Origin: CBDDCX01 sp965226925
GTDB taxonomy: Bacteria; Gemmatimonadota; Gemmatimonadetes; Longimicrobiales; Gaopeijiaceae
DNA: 64,000 nucleotides
Direction of reading: 5' to 3'
NCBI GenBank assembly: GCA_965226925.1
Contig: CBDDEN010000007.1
Location: forward strand, 1 to 64,000
The notes under the pieces are model-generated. The model did no database searches. It saw only the letters and a program-made list of their open reading frames with translations, and had not been told where the DNA came from. Shown here piece by piece: positions 9,046 through 17,886 of the stretch. How positions within the stretch are numbered: position 1 is the first letter of the stretch; every line of letters starts with the position of its first letter. The position numbers and the translations under genes were made by a program.

Positions 9046-10103
9046 AGGTATCGCTGCACGGCGAGGTCCACCTTCTCCAGCACCATCTCCGTAGTAATAC
9101 GCTTCATGCCGTCGCGGTACTCCATGGAGATGGGATACTCCTCTCCCCGAAACTCGGCGTATCCGTCCACGACCAAATCGTAGTAGCGGCGATACGGTCC
9201 CGTTCTCTTCGGATTCGTATACCCGTACAAACCCACCACGGGAGTCTCTAGTGCCCGGCTGATGTGGAGGGGGCCCGTGTCGGGGCTCACCGTCAGAACG
9301 CTACCGTCCAGGACGTAGATGGCCCTCCTGAGATCGTCTCCCAGGGTGTCCACTGGATGGGCCTTGGTCAGCTCCAGGACTCGGTCGGCCATCTCCCGCT
9401 CCACGCGTGATGGCCCGCCTACGAGGACGGGCTGAAGTCCGTGCGTGAACTCGAGCTCCTCGATCACTCGGGCGTAACCCTCGGCCGTCCAGTTCTTGGC
9501 GGACTTGCTGGTCCCCAACACGACGGAGCACGCGGGCTTGTCGAGCCGTCCGAAGAAGTCGGCCTGGGCCTCGCGCTCTTGGTCGGAGAAGTGGATGCCC
9601 CACTCCACCGGCTCCGGATCGACGCCCAGGTGGCGAGCGAACTCGAGATACTGCTCCTGAACGTGTTGGGGGGTGTGGGCCGGAATCCGCTCGTTGGTGA
9701 AGAGCCAGTTCGCGTCTCTGGCCCGGGCGTAATCGAATCCGATCTTCCTCCGTGCCGGGAGCATGCCCGTGATCAGGCCGGCTTTGAAGTACACCTGAAG
9801 ACCCAGCGCAACGTCGAAGCGGCGGCCCTTGAGGTGGTGGCCTAGCTCGGCAAAGCCCGCCCAAGAATTGAGGCCCCGTTGGCGGTTGTAGAGAATAAAC
9901 TCGTCGATGGCGGAGTGCCCTTCCGCCACGATCTTCGGGACCGGCTGAACGATCCACGAGATCTTGGTGTCCGGCCACGCGCGGTTCAGCGCGTTCGCCA
10001 CCGGGAGAACGTGCACGGCGTCTCCGATGGCGCTCAACATCACGATGCACACGGATTCCGGCGGAGTCGTGCGGACCCCCACGGTTCTCTCGTTGGGAGT
10101 CAT
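9042..10103 (-). CDS. family 9 glycosyltransferase (LPS heptosyltransferase type)
   Basis: This GT-B enzyme of the ADP-heptose:LPS heptosyltransferase family probably adds an inner-core sugar at the cytoplasmic face. The N-terminus reads VCIVMLSAIGDAVHVLPVANAL, the standard GT9 start. The donor-binding region has the usual VSPDTGPLHISRALETPVVGLYG block. At 353 residues the length is normal. The ATG at 10103 overlaps the stop of the KdkA-like gene (ATGA), and its own stop overlaps the cytochrome start, so it sits inside a tightly coupled minus-strand operon. Confidence 0.9.
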   Translation of the reverse strand: MTPNERTVGVRTTPPESVCIVMLSAIGDAVHVLPVANALNRAWPDTKISWIVQPVPKIVAEGHSAIDEFILYNRQRGLNSWAGFAELGHHLKGRRFDVALGLQVYFKAGLITGMLPARRKIGFDYARARDANWLFTNERIPAHTPQHVQEQYLEFARHLGVDPEPVEWGIHFSDQEREAQADFFGRLDKPACSVVLGTSKSAKNWTAEGYARVIEELEFTHGLQPVLVGGPSRVEREMADRVLELTKAHPVDTLGDDLRRAIYVLDGSVLTVSPDTGPLHISRALETPVVGLYGYTNPKRTGPYRRYYDLVVDGYAEFRGEEYPISMEYRDGMKRITTEMVLEKVDLAVQRYL

Positions 10104-10885
10104 GCTCCGTCCGGACCCTTCAGAAGAACGTCCATCTCCTGCTCACTCAGGGCTCCCGGGCGACCGGGCTGCAACTTCCGGACGGAGCGGGTGAGCCGCC
10201 TCCGAAGCCGTTCACCGTCACCGGGGGCCGGAGATCCGACGACGCACCGATCCAGATCGAGCAGGATGGCCTCCGCACCCTGCCCGCTGCGCGTCAGGAG
10301 GATGTTGCGGGCGTTCAGGTCCGGGTGACGGACGCCTTGCTCCACCATGCGGGTGATGAGTCGGTGGGCCGAGGTCAGCGCCAGTGCTCGTATGTCCCGG
10401 TCTGAGGGCGGAACCGACCCGTCGGCGGTGCCGAGCAGGACGTCGGCCAGCTCGCGAGCGTCGTACACCAACTCGGTGACCAGATCGGCCCGGTAGAACA
10501 GCCCCGACGGATACACCGCCGCGGCGACTACCCGGGGAGTGGTGATTCCCATTTCCTGTGCGCGCACGCTGCTCTCCAGTTCCCTCAGACTGCGTGGCCG
10601 CTCCAGACGGAGGAAGCGATCGTCCAGAAACCGCATCGCTCCGCCCCTTCGGTAATGACGCACGACCCAGGCGGATCCCTCTCCCTGTGGATTGCTTATC
10701 ACCGGAATGGGCCCCCGACCGTGAAGCTGCAGCGTCGCGTTCGCCACGGCGGCGACGTGGAGCGATCCGTGCTGCGCCAGGGCCTGGCGGCCCCACTCCA
10801 GCGCCTCCGGCCGAGCGACGACCAGCGCTCCCTCCACCCGGGCCGACTCGAACCCGGGCACGGACACGTGATCAGAGTGCGGCAT
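10100..10885 (-). CDS. KdkA-like LPS core kinase
   Basis: This protein-kinase-fold enzyme resembles 3-deoxy-D-manno-octulosonic acid kinase, which phosphorylates Kdo in the inner core. Catalytic-loop and metal-binding features are visible: HPDLNARNILL (Asp-Leu-Asn) and, later, ILLDLDRC in place of DFG. An early glycine-rich region and YRRGG also fit. The ATG at 10885 lies eight bases after the upstream GT9 stop and gives 261 residues. The frame extends upstream, but that part overlaps the GT9 gene and has no family resemblance. Lying between two GT9 genes supports a core-kinase role. Confidence 0.82.
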   Translation of the reverse strand: MPHSDHVSVPGFESARVEGALVVARPEALEWGRQALAQHGSLHVAAVANATLQLHGRGPIPVISNPQGEGSAWVVRHYRRGGAMRFLDDRFLRLERPRSLRELESSVRAQEMGITTPRVVAAAVYPSGLFYRADLVTELVYDARELADVLLGTADGSVPPSDRDIRALALTSAHRLITRMVEQGVRHPDLNARNILLTRSGQGAEAILLDLDRCVVGSPAPGDGERLRRRLTRSVRKLQPGRPGALSEQEMDVLLKGPDGA

Positions 10886-10893
10886 GGTTCGGC

Positions 10894-11967
10894 TCAAGCC
10901 CCACCGACGCCGTACGCTCGTTCCGCCACCCGAACCCGATCGAGCACATCGGCCACGGTGATGCGCTCCATTCTTCCCCGGCGCGGCTCGTAATGAGAGG
11001 GACCGGGCGCCTCGCCGGGGTCGGAATATCGATCTACGACGAGATCGTGGAACCGTCGGTAGGGTCCCACGCGCCACGGATTGGTGTGTCCGAAGAGACC
11101 CACCACGGGTACGCCGAGGGCGTGTGCTATGTGGAGCGCACCGGTATCGGGGCTGATCAGGAGATGGCACCCACGTATGCTCCAGATCAGGCGTCGGACG
11201 GAGTCGGAGAGCCCCCAGACCGGCGTTCCGGAGCCCTGGTCCGCCACGAAATGCGCAGCGCGTTGGTCAGCGTCGCCGGGCCCACCGAGAAGCAGCACGG
11301 TATACCCGAGGTCCAGCTCCAGCGTATCCGCCAAGGCCGTGAACCGATCGGAAGGCCAGTCCTTCTTTGTGTTGGCTGTGGCGAGCATCAGCCCGACCAC
11401 GGGCCTGCCCCCGATGTGGGTGAAGAAGTTGGCCGCTTCCCTTTCTTCCGTCTCCGTGAACGACAGGCCCCATTCGAGCGGGTCGGGTCGATCGATGCCG
11501 AGCTGATCGAGGAACTCGAGGAAGAGATCTTGGGTGTGACGCCAGGGTCCCTCGGGGGTGTGTACTGTGTTGATGAACCTCACCCCGTCTCGGGTCCGGG
11601 AGCGAGCCAGCCCGACACGCACCGGGGCTCCCGAGAGGTAGGTGGGGAGGATTGACTTCGCGTATCGCTGCATGTTGAGGGTGAGGTCGCACGGCCTTCC
11701 CCGAAAGGCCGCCCACAGCGTTTTGATCGCCTTGTACCCGGCCCCCGGCTTGAGGACCACGATCTCGTCCACAGCGGGATGGTTCTCGAGGACTTGCGCC
11801 GGGGCCGGCTCGGCGATCCACACGACCTCGCGGGAGGGTCGGTCGCGCTTGAGAGCCATGGCGATCGGAAGCCCGTGAACCGCGTCCCCGATACCGGACA
11901 GTAGCACAATACACACGCGGTCCGCTTGAGCGACGTGCACTGCCGCTCCGGCTCCAGTGGGGCTCAC
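10894..11967 (-). CDS. second family 9 glycosyltransferase (heptosyltransferase type)
   Basis: This GT9 enzyme starts with the family pattern VCIVLLSGIGDAVHGLPIAMAL and carries the donor-site block LISPDTGALHIAHALGVPVVGLFGHTNPWRVG. The start is GTG at 11967, overlapping the stop of the DUF6941 gene (GTGA). A longer reading to 12354 would overlap that gene entirely, so I reject it. The length is 357 residues. With the neighbouring GT9 and kinase it probably builds two steps of an inner-core oligosaccharide. The two GT9 proteins are clearly diverged and not a recent duplication. Confidence 0.9.
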   Translation of the reverse strand: MSPTGAGAAVHVAQADRVCIVLLSGIGDAVHGLPIAMALKRDRPSREVVWIAEPAPAQVLENHPAVDEIVVLKPGAGYKAIKTLWAAFRGRPCDLTLNMQRYAKSILPTYLSGAPVRVGLARSRTRDGVRFINTVHTPEGPWRHTQDLFLEFLDQLGIDRPDPLEWGLSFTETEEREAANFFTHIGGRPVVGLMLATANTKKDWPSDRFTALADTLELDLGYTVLLLGGPGDADQRAAHFVADQGSGTPVWGLSDSVRRLIWSIRGCHLLISPDTGALHIAHALGVPVVGLFGHTNPWRVGPYRRFHDLVVDRYSDPGEAPGPSHYEPRRGRMERITVADVLDRVRVAERAYGVGGA

Positions 11968-12377
11968 GAGGGCGCATCCCCGGACGGTTCCGCCTCCACG
12001 AGGAAGAGGGACGGGCCTCGATGGGTCCTTCCCTTCACCTGAATCTGGAACCGATATTGACCGGACACGGGAAAGACGACGTCGCGCAGCGGCATGATGA
12101 TCCTGGTGCGTGCGGGAGGTCGCTCGGGCTCGCGCAGGTCCACGTCGGAGTGTCCTCGTATCGTCATCGTGGATTCGCTGGCAGGATCCAGGAGATCGAC
12201 CTGGAACTCGTATCTGCCCTGATCCGCTCGACCCCACTCCACCGCCAGTAGGAGAAACATGTCGTGTTTGGCGGGAAACCCGGGGGCGGCAAGGTCGTTG
12301 AACACCCCTTTGAGGTCCAGCTTCCCCTCTGGGGTCTCCTCGACGTGGTCGCACACGAGAGCGAGCTGTAGCTGCAT
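11964..12377 (-). CDS. DUF6941-family protein
   Basis: A small protein of 137 residues that begins LQLALVCDHVEETPEGKLDL. This resembles the conserved start of the DUF6941 family, where a CDHA/V-x-G-K-L pattern is usual. The rest looks like a beta-sandwich (MFLLLAVEWGRAD, GRYEFQVDLLDP, GQYRFQIQVKG). No catalytic motif, signal peptide or membrane segment is visible. It is the first gene of the minus-strand LPS-core operon and is coupled to the downstream GT9 by a 4-base overlap. Its function is unknown. Confidence 0.75.
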   Translation of the reverse strand: MQLQLALVCDHVEETPEGKLDLKGVFNDLAAPGFPAKHDMFLLLAVEWGRADQGRYEFQVDLLDPASESTMTIRGHSDVDLREPERPPARTRIIMPLRDVVFPVSGQYRFQIQVKGRTHRGPSLFLVEAEPSGDAPS

Positions 12378-12413
12378 CGACGTTCCGGTCAGAGAGTCAC
12401 GAGAAGATCACCA

Positions 12414-14018
12414 TCACGAGTCCGTCCCCGGCCCACCCCACCCGCCTCCGCCGGGTGACCGGATGCTGATGACGTCGCCTGCTTCGGCCCGAAACGAGGT
12501 TTTGGCCGGGAGGAGCGTTTCCTCGTCGTTCCGGATCAGCACGTTCTCACCGGGTGAACCGTCCGATCCGCCCATGGCTCCGGCCGGGCCCCGCGCACGC
12601 CTCTCGCTCAGCAGGGTGACCTGAGCATCGACGAGGACGCGAACATCCCGTCTGAGACCGTCACCCCCGCGGTGGCGTCCTTCCCCTCCGCTACCGCGGC
12701 GTACGGTATAGTGCGTCACGTGGAAGGGGTAGGCGTGCTCGAGGGCCTCCACGGGTGTGTTGAGAGAGTTCGACATGTGGGTGTGCACTCCAGACAATCC
12801 GTCGCCCGAGGGCCCGCCACCCATGCCGCCGCCCACCGTCTCGTAATAGGCGAAGGGCAATCCGCTTCGCGGGTCGAGGCCGCCCACGGTCATGTTGTTC
12901 ATGGTGCCCTGGGAGAGCGCGGGAACGACTCCGGGGAGCGCCTTGCCGAAGGCCCTCAGCAGGACGTCGGTTATCCTCTGGCTCGTCTCGACGTTGCCTG
13001 CGGCGACGCTCGCGGGGAGTGAGGCGTTGACGATGGAACCCTCCGGAAGGATTAGCTTCACCATGGACATGGATCCGCCTCCGGCCGGCAGAGGCTCGCC
13101 CAACAGGGCTTCCACGATACAACGCACCACGTAGCGAGTCGCCGAGGCAGTGATTGCGGCTACCGCGTTGACGCCCCCCGTAACCTGGCCACTACTGCCC
13201 GAGAAGTCGACGTCGAGCCCGTGGGAGTGGCGAGTCAGTGCAACTCGGATCGGAATGTCCTTTTCTCCGAACCCGTCGTCGTCCAACAGGTCCTCCGCCA
13301 CGTACACCCCGTCGGCGATCTCGCCGAGTCCTGCCTCCACGAGGCGGTCGGCGTACTCGACCAGATCGTCCATGGCTGCCAGAGTGGCCGAAGCGCCCCG
13401 GCGCCGTGCGATCTCCAGCAGCCGGCGTCGCCCGGTGTGCAGCGCGGCCAGCTGGGCCTCCAGGTCGCCGCGCCGCTCTAAGGGTGTTCTCACGTTTGCG
13501 AGAATGAGATTCCACACGTCCGTCTGCCTCTCGCCCGATCGGCTGAGAAGGACAGGGGGAATGCGTAGTCCCTCTTGGTAGATCTCCTGAGCCAGGGGCA
13601 TGGACCCCGGGCTCGTACCACCGACGTCGGAGTGGTGCGCACGCGAGGCGACGTACCCGAGCAGGTCGTCACCGGACTCGACGTAAACCGGCGAAATGAG
13701 CGTGATGTCCGGCAGATGGGTGCCGCCCCTGAACGGGTCGTTCAGGCAAGCAACGTCCCCCACCCCCAGCGTGCCGAGCTCGTCCAAGGCCGCTCGTACG
13801 CTCATGGGCATCGCACCCAAGTGCACCGGCATGTGATCTCCGAGGGCCACGGGCACCGCCTGGGGTGAGAAGAGGGCGCACGAATAGTCTCTCCTCTCCT
13901 TGATGTTCGGCGAAAACGAGGCTCTCCGGAGCGCCGCACCCATCTCCTCGGTGAGCGCCGTGAAGAGATGCCGAAACACCTCCAGAGTCACCGCGTCGGG
14001 CGCGCTTCGATCCGTCAT
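12414..14018 (-). CDS. hydantoinase B/oxoprolinase family protein, orphan
   Basis: This is the HyuB-type subunit of ATP-dependent hydantoinase/oxoprolinase or acetone-carboxylase-like enzymes. Recognisable blocks are LFTALTEEMGAALRRASFSPNIKER, a HLPDITLISPVY metal-site region and the glycine-rich C-terminus SPGGGGWGGP. I prefer the ATG at 14018 (534 residues), directly before TLEVFRHLFTA, over 14090. These enzymes normally need a HyuA partner encoded beside HyuB, but none lies on either side here. The partner may be elsewhere in the genome or lost. The ring-opening substrate cannot be named. Confidence 0.85.
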   Translation of the reverse strand: MTDRSAPDAVTLEVFRHLFTALTEEMGAALRRASFSPNIKERRDYSCALFSPQAVPVALGDHMPVHLGAMPMSVRAALDELGTLGVGDVACLNDPFRGGTHLPDITLISPVYVESGDDLLGYVASRAHHSDVGGTSPGSMPLAQEIYQEGLRIPPVLLSRSGERQTDVWNLILANVRTPLERRGDLEAQLAALHTGRRRLLEIARRRGASATLAAMDDLVEYADRLVEAGLGEIADGVYVAEDLLDDDGFGEKDIPIRVALTRHSHGLDVDFSGSSGQVTGGVNAVAAITASATRYVVRCIVEALLGEPLPAGGGSMSMVKLILPEGSIVNASLPASVAAGNVETSQRITDVLLRAFGKALPGVVPALSQGTMNNMTVGGLDPRSGLPFAYYETVGGGMGGGPSGDGLSGVHTHMSNSLNTPVEALEHAYPFHVTHYTVRRGSGGEGRHRGGDGLRRDVRVLVDAQVTLLSERRARGPAGAMGGSDGSPGENVLIRNDEETLLPAKTSFRAEAGDVISIRSPGGGGWGGPGTDS

Positions 14019-14175
14019 GGCGCCCGTCCCGAGCGCCCCGATCGGCCCGGCTGGGGCGCACGGACTGCTAGTTGGCCGACCATGGAGCATGCGTTAGGTT
14101 AAACGGTTGAGACAGTCGGTAGCACTCCCGGAGCGGGCATCGGATTCCCGTTCCTGACGTATAACGGAGGTGTAA

Positions 14176-14568
14176 GTGCCCAACGAAAAGCTCTTCGCGC
14201 AGGCCCGAGACGAGTTGTTCAGCCATATCAATCGATGTGGTGTGCTCAACGCGACGGATGAGGACAAGACCGTTTGGATGGACGAGACCATCGACTATTT
14301 AGGTGAACGTTACCCCAAGTTGGTCAAGCCCGATCTCTCCGAGTTGCACTCCGTAGGAATACGGTTCTGCCAGCCTGCCATCAACAACGTTTCCACGCAG
14401 ACTGCGGTCGCCGATCCGCCGCTCGCGGACGCCGAGGTAGACGTGGAGCCAAAGGTGGCACTCGTCGCAGGAGGTGATTCGTTTGACGAGTCGACCGCTG
14501 CATCGAACTCCGCAACTGGTACAGCCGAGGATACCTCGGACGAGGGGGACGACGCAAACGCGGCCTGA
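14176..14568 (+). CDS. hypothetical protein with an acidic tail
   Basis: I do not recognise this 130-residue protein. Its first 70 residues look like a compact helical domain (KLFAQARDELFSHINRCGVL, ETIDYLGERYP). The remaining half is low-complexity and very acidic (DTSDEGDDANAA). The start is GTG with GGAGG about nine bases upstream. A likely intrinsic terminator follows at 14605, so it is probably transcribed alone. There is no signal peptide or membrane segment. Confidence 0.65.
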   Translation: MPNEKLFAQARDELFSHINRCGVLNATDEDKTVWMDETIDYLGERYPKLVKPDLSELHSVGIRFCQPAINNVSTQTAVADPPLADAEVDVEPKVALVAGGDSFDESTAASNSATGTAEDTSDEGDDANAA

Positions 14569-14604
14569 ACTCGCGTAGGCGATTCCAGCAGCGCAGTCAT
14601 CAGA

Positions 14605-14633
14605 CGGCGGGGAACACGGTTTCCCGCCGTTTT
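14605..14633 (+). terminator. intrinsic terminator after the acidic-tail gene
   Basis: CGGCGGG pairs with CCCGCCG around an 11-base loop, followed at once by TTTT. It lies 37 bases after the stop at 14568, on the same strand. Confidence 0.75.
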
Positions 14634-14857
14634 CCTTCCACGATCCCCGAGGTACCGGCTGCCCCGGGCGTAGCGACACGTCTCTCACTTCCCCGCTCTT
14701 TTGCGGACGCGCCCCAGGCGTGATATCTTGGCGGGCCTTTGGCCTTCTGAGGGTGGGTACGGACGTGCCGGTCGGGCCATCCCAAAGCCCTCCGACGGGG
14801 CTGATTATCATTCTCTGAAAACGCGAAGCCGCCGAGGTTCGAACTCCGCGAGATCTT

Positions 14858-15229
14858 ATGAGCAAGACGAAACCGGACAGCGACTTGTTGGAAGGTGATG
14901 CGCCCTTGCCGCTCTCCGACGAGAAGGGCCTCCTAGGCGTCTACTACGAGGGGAATCGACTGCCGTCCCCGATGGGCGGTTTCCTGATGGTGTTGCGAGT
15001 GCAGCCGGAGGAGGACGGGTCCGGATCGATACTCCTCGAGTGTAATTCCTCGTCTCTCCGGTATCGCCTGAACGTCAACAAGGCCACGCGTACCGAGCGG
15101 TCCAGGGTCAGGGAGATGATGGCGGAGGGCGACGAGCCAAAGTGCCCGCGGCACGGGGACCAACTGCTGATTCGAGTGAAGAACGACTATCTGTGCCCGC
15201 TTTGTGGGGTGCGTTTCGCCAAGGCCTGA
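14858..15229 (+). CDS. hypothetical zinc-ribbon protein
   Basis: An unrecognised 123-residue protein. The last 30 residues hold a putative zinc site, CPRHGDQLLIRV followed by YLCPLCGVRF, with three cysteines and a histidine arranged as C-x2-H ... C-x2-C. The first 80 residues look beta-rich (LLGVYYEGNRL, GGFLMVLRVQ, GSILLECNSSSLRYRLNV). It lies between unrelated genes with no overlap, so it may be transcribed alone. The role could be nucleic-acid or protein binding, which cannot be decided. Confidence 0.65.
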   Translation: MSKTKPDSDLLEGDAPLPLSDEKGLLGVYYEGNRLPSPMGGFLMVLRVQPEEDGSGSILLECNSSSLRYRLNVNKATRTERSRVREMMAEGDEPKCPRHGDQLLIRVKNDYLCPLCGVRFAKA

Positions 15230-15351
15230 ACCACTGGGTCCCGAACTGAGCGGGGTCCGTGGGTGGAAACGGAACAGGGTGGTGATTGAGATCGGCGTCC
15301 ATTAAGTTCGGGACTGACGCCTCAGCCTCCAGCCGAAGGAGCCATATCGCG

Positions 15352-16449
15352 ATGTCAGAGCGATTCCTCAGCTCCGAGGAATACGACGAAAAGGCGCACC
15401 AGCTCTATAACGACGGTGACTATGAAGGGGCCCTCGAAATGCTCAAAGAGGGCCTTTCGTTATACCCGAACGCCGTAGAGTTATGTGTGGGCATGGGTTA
15501 CGCCCGCTTGGCGCGTGAGGAGTACGCATGGGCGAGGCGTGCGTTCGAGCGTGCCCTCGTCCTCGATCAGGGGCACGAGGACGGTTTGGTGGGTCTCGGC
15601 GAGACTCTACTGCGATTCGGTGAGCAAGAGGCGGCCCTCGGCCTCTTCGAGCGGGTGGCGGCGATGGGCTTCGAGGATGACGTCGAGCTCATGCTCACCA
15701 TGGGACGCGCGCTCTACAGGGAGAGCCTCTATGCGGAGAGCCGGGACGTATTCGCCAAGGCCGCTGCGGCCCGGCCGGACAACGCGGAGGCCGCCGCTTC
15801 CCTCGGCTATTCGCTCCACCGGTTGGGCGACGAGGTCGGAGCGGGACGGCAGATCAGGCGGGCCCTGCGCCTCGACCCCGACCTCCACGAGGCCCGCGTG
15901 TATCTCGGCCACCTTCTGTACGACCGTGGCGATTGGGACGGTGCCCTCCGTGAGTTCGAGCGTGTTCCTCCCCCCGATCATTGGGACTCGCTGGCGGTGT
16001 GGCGTCTCATCGAGCTCAAGAGGGCGCTCTGGCACATGGAGGACGGCGACAAGCGCTTGGAGCCGTGGCAAGAGCGGTTGGCCGGCCTAGAGGCCCTGCA
16101 GGACCCGATCGATCGCCTGCTGGCGGAGGTGGAGGCGCAGGTCAACGGAGTCCAGGGACCCATGCCGGATCCCAGCCAGCTCGAGCTCTTCGAGCGGGGG
16201 GAACGCAGTGCGGACGTGGAGTTGCACCACGTCCGGCTCGCCGACGGGCATCTCTTTCGGGGGACGTGGCATGAGATTGTGCGACAGATGCGTGATCATG
16301 CGGGCTTTTCCCACGAGACCCTGGCCCACTATATGAGAAGGCTGGCCGAGCGCTGGCACGAGCAGTACGGCGTAGAGATTCCGTTCATGGATCCGCAGAG
16401 CTTCCTCGAGGCGGCCATCAAGGCCTCCGTGATGTATCTCGAAGACTGA
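15352..16449 (+). CDS. tetratricopeptide-repeat protein
   Basis: A soluble scaffold-type protein of 365 residues built largely from TPR helices. Repeats are visible at about residues 9-45 (AHQLYNDGDYEGALEMLKEG), 46-80 (GYARLAREEYAWARRAFERA) and onward to about 215 (GHLLYDRGDWDGALREFERV). The C-terminal 100 residues are different, helical and not a known domain to me. I chose the ATG at 15352 because the repeat region starts there and AGGAG lies upstream; the frame is open to 15286. The next gene starts 22 bases on, so the two may work together. Confidence 0.8.
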   Translation: MSERFLSSEEYDEKAHQLYNDGDYEGALEMLKEGLSLYPNAVELCVGMGYARLAREEYAWARRAFERALVLDQGHEDGLVGLGETLLRFGEQEAALGLFERVAAMGFEDDVELMLTMGRALYRESLYAESRDVFAKAAAARPDNAEAAASLGYSLHRLGDEVGAGRQIRRALRLDPDLHEARVYLGHLLYDRGDWDGALREFERVPPPDHWDSLAVWRLIELKRALWHMEDGDKRLEPWQERLAGLEALQDPIDRLLAEVEAQVNGVQGPMPDPSQLELFERGERSADVELHHVRLADGHLFRGTWHEIVRQMRDHAGFSHETLAHYMRRLAERWHEQYGVEIPFMDPQSFLEAAIKASVMYLED

Positions 16450-16471
16450 ATCCCCTGGCAGACTGAGTCCC

Positions 16472-17365
16472 ATGCCTCCAACGAGCGACACTCTGGGCCG
16501 ATTCCACCGGGTTCTGCTGCAGGAAATCGCCGAGTCCTGGCCCGAGTACCTGACTCAGCCGTTCACGGTCGCGGAGATCTATCAGAACCTGGTGCCGTAC
16601 CGGTCTCATCGCGATCTCATCGGCGTCGAGATGAACGGAGACTACGAGGACATCCTCCTGAGGCTTCTGGCGGGGGAGGGCGACTATCTTCTTCTAGATT
16701 CCGAGGTGGCCCGTCGTGAGATCCGCCAGGAGTTGGAGAACGCGAGCCCGAACACGGGACTCTTCCGTGACTTTGCGGCTGCCGATGTTCGCCTGAACCC
16801 CGATCGAGTCCTCGAGGCGGCGCGGGATGCGGGCGCAGCGGCTTCGGCCGACGTCGAGGAAGAGGAGAGTACGAGGCTTCCTCTCGAGCGGGAGGGGGAC
16901 GCGGAGACGGTGGACATTGCCGAGTTGCGCCCCGACGACGAGGATGGCGCTGCCGCCGCGGCGGATTCGGCAGAATTCGCCGAAACCGGTGACGCTGGTG
17001 TCGTGGGCCACATCGCCCTAGCGGATACCGGTCTCCTCGTGGTGATGCCCGGTTCGGAAGCCGACGACCTGCGAACGCGGGATCATGAGGCGCCGAGGCA
17101 GCCGGAAGAGCCGACGCATCCGGAAGAGCCGGAGCAGCCTGGAGGGTCAGAGGAGTCCGGAGATGCGGAGGCCCCCGGGGCATCCGCGGAGGGCGGCCCC
17201 TCGGCCTGCCACTGGTGTCGTCAGAGCTTGCCCAACCGTGAGCTTCTCAACTTCTGTCCTTTCTGTGGCAGCGACATCAGGCTCTTTCCGTGCCCCAAAT
17301 GCGGTGAGGAGCTGGAGCCCCGTTGGCAGTTCTGCGTCTCCTGCGGGACCGGTGTGAGTGAGTAG
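16472..17365 (+). CDS. protein with C-terminal double zinc ribbon
   Basis: A 297-residue protein whose C-terminus carries three CxxC-type pairs plus a fourth: CHWCRQ, FCPFCGSDI, PCPKCGEEL and FCVSCGTG, the layout of a double zinc ribbon. The middle (about residues 115-225) is acidic and rich in Glu, Pro and Ala, probably disordered. The first 80 residues contain a possible helical domain (GRFHRVLLQEIAESWPEYLTQPF). It follows the TPR gene closely and its end overlaps the next gene by eight bases. Function unknown; a protein-interaction role is plausible. Confidence 0.75.
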   Translation: MPPTSDTLGRFHRVLLQEIAESWPEYLTQPFTVAEIYQNLVPYRSHRDLIGVEMNGDYEDILLRLLAGEGDYLLLDSEVARREIRQELENASPNTGLFRDFAAADVRLNPDRVLEAARDAGAAASADVEEEESTRLPLEREGDAETVDIAELRPDDEDGAAAAADSAEFAETGDAGVVGHIALADTGLLVVMPGSEADDLRTRDHEAPRQPEEPTHPEEPEQPGGSEESGDAEAPGASAEGGPSACHWCRQSLPNRELLNFCPFCGSDIRLFPCPKCGEELEPRWQFCVSCGTGVSE

Positions 17366-17813
17366 GCTCCGCGGTCTCCCGATACTGGGCCTGTTGGCGC
17401 TCGCCGGGTGCGGCGTAGAGGCCGAGACGACGTCGGGAGCCGAGACGGACACCGTTCGAGACGTACTCCTCGCCGGCGAGACACCCCAGACCGTTCAACT
17501 TGGAGGTGGAAGGGATCAGGAGCACGTGCTGCCGCCCATGCTCGAGATCACGACCGGAGAGTGGGTCCGGTTCGTCACGCTCGATCGCAGGGTACACACC
17601 CTCTCCTTCGTGGCCGACTCCCTTTCCCCCGAGGGCCGCGAGTATCTACAGTCCACCGGGCAGATGAACAGCCCGCCGCTCCTCGGGCGCGGCACCAGCT
17701 TCTTCGTCGACTTCCGCGAGGCTCCGGAAGGGCGGTACGTGTACTCGAGCCGAAGCCACGGAGAGCCCGCCTACGGGAGTGTCACGGTCGGGAGGGAGTC
17801 GACGGAGCGTTAG
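17358..17813 (+). CDS. cupredoxin-like lipoprotein, copper site incomplete
   Basis: The signal sequence ends LLALAGCG, a lipobox, so the mature protein should be lipid-anchored in the periplasm. The rest resembles a plastocyanin-type beta-barrel (ITTGEWVRFVTLDRRVHTLSFV ... RYVYSSRSHGEPAYGSVTVG). A normal type 1 copper site needs His, Cys, His and usually Met near the end. Here the first histidine (RVH) and a later one (SRSH) remain, but a serine stands where the cysteine is expected. It may bind no copper. The GTG start overlaps the previous gene's end. Confidence 0.7.
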   Translation: MSRLRGLPILGLLALAGCGVEAETTSGAETDTVRDVLLAGETPQTVQLGGGRDQEHVLPPMLEITTGEWVRFVTLDRRVHTLSFVADSLSPEGREYLQSTGQMNSPPLLGRGTSFFVDFREAPEGRYVYSSRSHGEPAYGSVTVGRESTER

Positions 17814-17886
17814 TGTCCCGTTGTCGAAGTGTGGCGGCCGGCCGAGAAGCACGGTGCATCCGCGGACTCGGCGGGTGGGTGAGCTG

